64,000 nt of DNA. Source: Pagrus major. Taxonomy: Eukaryota > Chordata > Actinopteri > Spariformes > Sparidae. The notes beneath the pieces are model-generated. The model saw nothing but the letters and a program-made list of their open reading frames with translations. It did no database searches and was not told where the DNA came from. The translations under genes were made by a program, and so were the position numbers. Below, one piece after another: positions 59,246 through 64,000 of this stretch. Where the stretch lies: positions 13,602,147 through 13,666,146 of the forward strand of contig NC_133238.1 of the NCBI RefSeq assembly GCF_040436345.1, given 5' to 3'. Every line of letters begins with the position of its first letter. Within the stretch, counting starts at the first letter, position 1.

Positions 59246-60800
59246 TATGTTGTAACTTGAATACTTGTGTGAATACTTGTACCAGCACTGGATGATGTCG
59301 CAGTATTTTGACAGTTTACACACTTTGAACTCAACCAGGTCACTTAATGTGTCACTAAACTGTTTATGCTGATTTGGCACTTTTCTGTCGCCAGACTCCT
59401 TTAAAAACTCGTCACTTTTTTGCTGCCTTGCTTATCGACATTTCACAGATGTACTGGAATGTAACTACAGAGCTTGTATGAATGTTAATGCTTTGTTACT
59501 TTTTTCGGCTTGTTAATAAATCACATAACAAAACTTCATCTGAGTAAAATTCAAACTTTGAGATCACGTGATGCAGCTCCGGTGTCTGACGGCTGAGACG
59601 GAGCAGTACATGTTCGTACTTCGGTGGGATTTGCTGACCTGAAGTCATTTAGAAAATAATATCACCTCCTCAACATTTTCATTTCTACAGCAGTGACTGA
59701 CGTTTGAATGAAGTACAGACTCTTCAGTCCAACCACGACACTATTATATGGAGTAAGTTTAAAACCTACCCGCAGTCACGCACCGCCCGCAGGACCCCGC
59801 TCCGATGTCTTCTGCTCAAGTTGTTGAACTTTTGAACGGATCAACTTCCTCGTGTTGTTTTGCCCCAGCTGAGAACCTGAAAGCTCCGCCCCCCCAAAAA
59901 ATCCGGTCGACCCGACTCAACGCCCCCCACCAGATGGTGTGATTAATAGTCGATAACAGATATTGATTAGGTGATTCCACTGATCTAACGGATCAGAAAG
60001 ATGTTTTTTATTTTTTATATTCTTTATCATGAAAATAAAACTGAAACATGTTTTAATGGCTTTAAGCAGGTTTTTCCTCCTTCAGTCACAAACGAGTCAA
60101 ATCATTTAAGAAGTTTCACAAGATGATTTTATCCATTTTAATAATAATGAAATTAAAATAATCTAAATAAGATAAATTGAGGTTGTTTGTCGCCTCCGTG
60201 TGGTCGACATGAACAGTTGTCTGATTTAAATGATCATCTGATTTCTTCACATTTCAAATGAACTTCAAAGGGTTTTTAAATGTTGCATATTTTAATCACA
60301 CCTAATGATTACAGTATTGATTAATATATTGATCCTGGAGGAGGCCTGACAGAATATTTTCTAGAAACACATCAAATATATCGACTGATTTCACGTCACC
60401 AGATCATAAAAATTATACCATTAAAGTGAAATAACTTTAAACGTCAGGATTGAGTCAGACCGCTCCGGCTGAGCTCCGGCTCTGTTTCACTGTCAACACA
60501 ACATTTTTATTTGAAAGGGAAGTCACAGAGAGAAGACAGGAAACAAGGGAACCTCATGAACATCACTGCCACATGAGGGCGACATAAAGTCCAGTCACTG
60601 AAGGACCGGACAGTTTTTATTCACAGAAACACAGAAGAAAACATGTTGAAATTCAGCTGAGTAATCAACAATCACATCATTAATGACCACAGATCAATAA
60701 CATGATCAGCTCAGTTAGGTCTGATATCAAAGCACATGAAGGAGAAACAATTCAGGCTCTGGTTGCTATGGCAACACCTGCTCTGAGGATCAATCAGCAT
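59246..60800. other. Intergenic between rgn and vps16, with probable rgn promoter
   Basis: Positions 59770-59890 are GC-richer and carry a minus-strand GTAGGT donor, the best candidate for the rgn first (non-coding) exon. Positions 59990-60600 are AT-rich and unique with no frame. Minus-strand AATAAA at 60616-60621, about 380 nt beyond the vps16 stop, is a plausible vps16 polyadenylation signal. Confidence 0.45.
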
Positions 60801-60820
60801 TGTATCAGTACATACACACT

Positions 60821-61012
60821 GAATGGAGGATCACTTTTTGGCAGCGGAGGCACTGCTGTCTCTGTACATGCACTCTGAATGGAGGAGCACTTTTTGGCAG
60901 CGGAGGCTCTGCTGTCTCTGTACATGCACTCTGAATGGAGGATCACTTTTTGGCAGCGGAGGCTCTGCTGTCTCTGTACATGCACTCTGAATGGAGGATC
61001 ACTTTTTGGCAG
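60821..61012 (-). repeat. 56-bp array from the vps16 last exon, 4 copies
   Basis: GAATGGAGGATCACTTTTTG recurs at 60821, 60877, 60933 and 60989. On minus the unit contains CTGCCAAAAAGTGATCC, that is, the last codons, the stop codon of vps16 and the start of its 3' UTR. The copy at 60989 is the true gene end; three extra copies lie in the 3' UTR. Confidence 0.93.
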
Positions 61013-62461
61013 TTGACACTCTGGCTCGGTTCAGCCTGTCAATCAACAGGCGGTCGGAGGCGGAGCATCTGGAGAGGACCACCCCAATCTCTGTTTCGTT
61101 CTTGCGTTCGATTGCAGCGTCCGCCGCCCCCTCAAGGTCACTGAGGTGAAGAGAAGAAGAAGAGTCAGCTGAGTGGTTAGGCGTAACCTGTCTGATGACA
61201 TCACAGGTGTTGTGAGTCTTACCTGACGGCCAGGTGAGCTTTGACCTTCTGCTCAGGTGTTACCTTGGAAACGTACTTCTTGGCTTCGTACTTGTTGTGA
61301 CTCTTCATGCAAACTTCAACAAATGCCTGAAGAAGAGACATTGCTAAGAATCATGGGTAATTGTTTAATCTTCACTTATAATGACAGGTTGGTGAGGGGG
61401 CGGGGCTTCTTCTTACCAGGTAGCCAATAGGAGATTTTTTACTCTTTGCAAACTTCTCCAATTCCTCCCACTCCTCTTTCTCTGCCAGAGACTTCAGCTT
61501 CAACCACCAATACCTGCACAGGTGAGACAGGCAGAGACACAGGTGAGACGGACAGAGACACAGGTGAGACAGACAGAGACACACAGGTGAGACGGACAGA
61601 GACACAGGTGAGACGGACAGAGACACACAGGTGAGACAGACAGAGACACACAGGTGAGACGGACAGAGACACACAGGTGAGACGGACAGAGACACAGGTG
61701 AGACAGGCAGAGACACAGGTGAGACAGACAGAGACACACAGGTGAGACAGACAGAGACACACAGGTGAGACAGGCAGAGACACAGGTGAGACAGACAGAG
61801 ACACAGGTGAGACAGGCAGAGACACAGGTGAGACAGACAGAGACACAGGTGAGACGGACAGAGACACACAGGTGAGACAGGCTGAGACACAGGTGAGACA
61901 GGCTGAGACACAGGTGAGACAGACAGAGACACAGGTGAGACAGGCAGAGACACAGGTGAGACAGACAGAGAGACACAGGTGAGACAGACAGAGACACAGG
62001 TGAGACAAGCAGAGACACACAGGTGAGACAGACTCAGTTTGTGAACGTTTCTTTTGAAAGCATGTGTTCAGCCAATCAGGGCAGAGAGATGTCTCACCTT
62101 TTATCAGGAACTCTGAAGTCTCTGTAAAGTTGTTCTGTTTGTTTGTGGAGTCCTAACGCCAGCAGAGCCTCCATGGTAGCCTGCAGACAGGAAGTGACAT
62201 CACAACCTGAAATAACACCTCTTTTTACACTAGTAAAAGTACTCGATTACAGTGGAACATACTTATATGAATTGCAGTCCCAGAAGCCCCGCCCCTTCAT
62301 GGACCTGCAGAGTTCCAGTAGTCCCACCCCTTCACATACCTGCAGAGTCCCAGTAGCCCCGCCCCTCCATGTACCTGTAGAGACAGTCCCAGTAGCCCCG
62401 CCCCTTTCTCATCATCCAGTTTTCGTTGGAATCGTAGCAGACGCATCTCATCCTCTGTGGC
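60999..62461 (-). CDS. vps16: VPS16, HOPS/CORVET core subunit, C-terminal exons only
   Basis: Exons in the window: 62461-62375, 62180-62098, 61513-61417, 61326-61223 and 61140-60999 (stop TGA); GT-AG and in phase, 170 codons plus stop. The encoded C-terminus reads [99 protein letters not shown] and [14 protein letters not shown]. This is the alpha-solenoid that pairs VPS16 with VPS33 in the endosome/lysosome tethering complexes. The upstream exons lie beyond 62470; none is visible up to 64000, so the next intron exceeds 1.5 kb or is displaced by the LINE insertion. Confidence 0.95.
61514..62032. repeat. CACAGGTGAGACAGACAGAGA minisatellite, vps16 intron
   Basis: About 24 units of 21-23 bp directly beside the acceptor of the exon ending at 61513. 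On the minus strand the units read CTGTCTCACCTGTGTCTCTG and form a very long pyrimidine-rich acceptor region with CACCTGTGCAG at the true site. Confidence 0.94.
62270..62410 (-). repeat. 35-41-bp array from a vps16 exon end and donor, 3-4 copies
   Basis: On minus, the real exon end is GGGGCGGGGCTACTGGGACT...CTACAG|GTACATGG (donor at 62374). Downstream copies read GGGCTACTGGGACTCTGCAG|GTATGTG (about 62339) and GGACTACTGGAACTCTGCAG|GTCCATG (about 62304), then a partial copy. The exon tail plus GT donor has thus been tandemly copied into the intron. Confidence 0.88.
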
Positions 62462-62944
62462 CTGAAGACAAAATATTTAAATAAACATGAGAACAGATTC
62501 CACCAGGTGAGACTACGAGACAACGTAGTGGACCTGAACACCTGTTTTACAAAACATACACAGTATATACAGTATAGGAGCTGAATGTGGTTGGTTGTGT
62601 TCTGAGGTTTCTGGTGTAATTCACTCAGTGTGTGTGGGGGGTCGCTGTGCTGTCACCTGGGGAGCTCAGGTGCATATAGGTGGCATTGTTCACTCTCTTT
62701 GTCAGGTTTTTGACCCGGAAGGGCAAATGGTTTTCGACCGCTGTGACGCGGAGGCGCTCTTTATGACGCTGTTTTGTTTGTTTGTTTTCTTTGTTTTTGG
62801 ACAATGCACAGCAATAAACCCACTGTGTCGCAACTCAAGGAACAGCGTGGACATTCATTCAATGCGGTATGAGAGCGTTGGCCAAGGCGAGGCGTGTCAA
62901 CCAGGTTATTCTGGAGTTAGAAACCTCAGTAGCTCTAGTATCAG

Positions 62945-63290
62945 ACTGAGCTCCTTTAATACACAGTATATACCGTATATACTGTGTATATACGGTATAT
63001 ACTGTATATACTGTGTATATACCGTATATACTGTATATACTGTGTATATACTGTATATACTGTGTATATACCGTATATACTGTATATACTGTGTATATAC
63101 TGTATATACTGTGTATATACCGTATATACACAGTATATACAGTATATACTGTGTATATATGGTATATACAGTATATACTGTGTATATACGGTATAAACTG
63201 TATATACTGTGTATATACTGTATATACAGTGTATATACTGTATATACAGTTTATACTGTATATACTGTGTATATACTGTACTGTATATGC
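62945..63290. repeat. TATATACTGTG/TATATACCG array
   Basis: About 30 units of 9-13 bp (TATATACTGTGTATATACCG), many self-complementary, so cruciform-prone. A short related tract ends the window (63950-63990). Confidence 0.93.
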
Positions 63291-63905
63291 TTCGAAGGCT
63301 GCAGAACCTCTTTCCAGAACCAGCAGCGAGAACAGTCCATGGTGGGGTGGGAGGTGTCTCTGCTGATGTTATGAGCCCTGGTCAGGCAGCGTTTCTGTGC
63401 AATGACTTGGATGGGAGGTCCTCGCCACCCTCTGCAGGGACTTCCAGTCAGAGGCACTGCAGGCTCCTGACCAGCAGGGAGGCAGCTGGTCAGTATGCTC
63501 TCTATAGTGCCTCTGTAGAAGGTGGTCAGAATTGGAGGGGGGAGGTGTGCTCTCTTCATCCGGCGCAGAAAGTGCATGTGCTGCTGAGCTCTCTTTAGAG
63601 GAGCTCCGGTGTGGTGGGACCAGGTCAGAGTGTCTGTTATCTCTATCTCTATATCTGTATCTCTTATCTGCTGCTGACTCTCTCTACTGCTGTGTCGTCG
63701 ATGAGGAGTGGTGTGTGACTGGGCTGGTTCCTCCTGAAGTCGACGATGATCTCCTTGGTTTTGTCGACGTTCAGGGCGAGGTTGTTGATTTTGCAGCAGT
63801 CCACCAGGTGTTTCACCTCCTCTCTGTAGGCCGTGTCGTTCATCACTGATAAGGCCCACTAGTGTTGTGTCATTGGGAGCCGGTGCTGAGGGAGATGACA
63901 CTGGA
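63291..63905 (-). pseudogene. LINE (L2/CR1-like) ORF2 C-terminal remnant
   Basis: On minus, HLVDCCKINNLALNVDKTKE and IIVDFRRNQPSHTPLLIDD, then AVERVSSR, LTWSHHTGAPLKRAQQHMHF and FYRGTIESILTSCLPA follow the order seen after the RT domain in L2-type fish LINEs (NLxLNVxKTKE...IVDFR...AQQRLFFLRRL...FYRxxIESIL). A frameshift lies near 63650 and the copy ends in the TATATACTGTG array. It lies in the large upstream intron of vps16, or just beyond it. Confidence 0.82.
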
Positions 63906-64000
63906 GGCGTTGTTGCCTACCCGCACATACTGGGGTCTGTTTGAGTTTGTATATATACACAGTATATACTGTATATACAGTATATGTATGTAAATATGTA

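Noticed and set aside
58661-59380. 239-codon minus frame and 196-codon plus frame with 10-residue repeats
   Set aside because: The 30-bp repeat length keeps any frame open on both strands; the repeats lie in non-coding rgn sequence.
61372-62020. Three overlapping ~190-codon minus frames rich in Leu/Ser/Cys/Val
   Set aside because: Read-through of the CACAGGTGAGAC repeat; only the short end carrying [14 protein letters not shown] is a true vps16 exon.

Overview
The window is from a vertebrate nuclear genome, almost certainly a teleost fish. It holds four multi-exon host genes with GT-AG introns, and fish-type PIF/Harbinger, Tc1-like, L2-like and Penelope-like elements. Every interval between genes is packed with micro- and minisatellites. 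Base composition, intron sizes and protein similarity suggest a ray-finned (probably percomorph) fish; the species is not identifiable from this window.

Layout. Positions 1-19,400 are a nest of Penelope-like retroelements (PLEs). Copy A (1-2972) has an intact SGNH-hydrolase-like reading frame overlapping, in the -1 frame, a long reverse transcriptase/GIY-YIG endonuclease frame. Downstream lie three repeated modules, each made of a TATA box, then a hammerhead ribozyme about 145 nt later. At least two are followed by the start of a reading frame encoding DDGWTxVQ. The modules are separated by AT-rich DNA and blocks of telomere-like CCCTAA repeats. A second, decayed PLE (copy C, about 7.2-19.3 kb) carries the same SGNH and RT/GIY-YIG domains. 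It has in-frame stops, a Harbinger element lies 5' of its coding part, and a 3.1-kb tandemly duplicated insertion splits its RT.

Positions 21.6-24.3 kb hold cdk5r2 (minus strand, three coding exons). fmnl2 (plus strand, 27 coding exons, 1083 codons plus stop, complete) spans 27.8-52.4 kb. rgn (regucalcin, minus strand, 7 coding exons, 299 aa, complete) spans 55.7-58.2 kb. The 3' exons of vps16 (minus strand) lie at 61.0-62.5 kb, and an L2-like LINE remnant closes the window. Introns carry Tc1-like remnants and repeated 3' ends of one LINE family.

Two themes stand out. First, the PLE cluster combines an SGNH esterase-like domain, PLE reverse transcriptase, GIY-YIG endonuclease, minimal hammerhead ribozymes and telomere-like repeats. 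That combination recalls the rotifer Terminon elements, but here it is in a fish. Second, at least six tandem arrays in four unrelated host genes start at an exon border or the terminal exon and contain copied exon sequence, usually with the splice site. This creates long series of decoy donors or acceptors. The four host genes have no evident functional link: a Cdk5 activator, an actin-assembly formin, a lactonase and a HOPS/CORVET tethering subunit.
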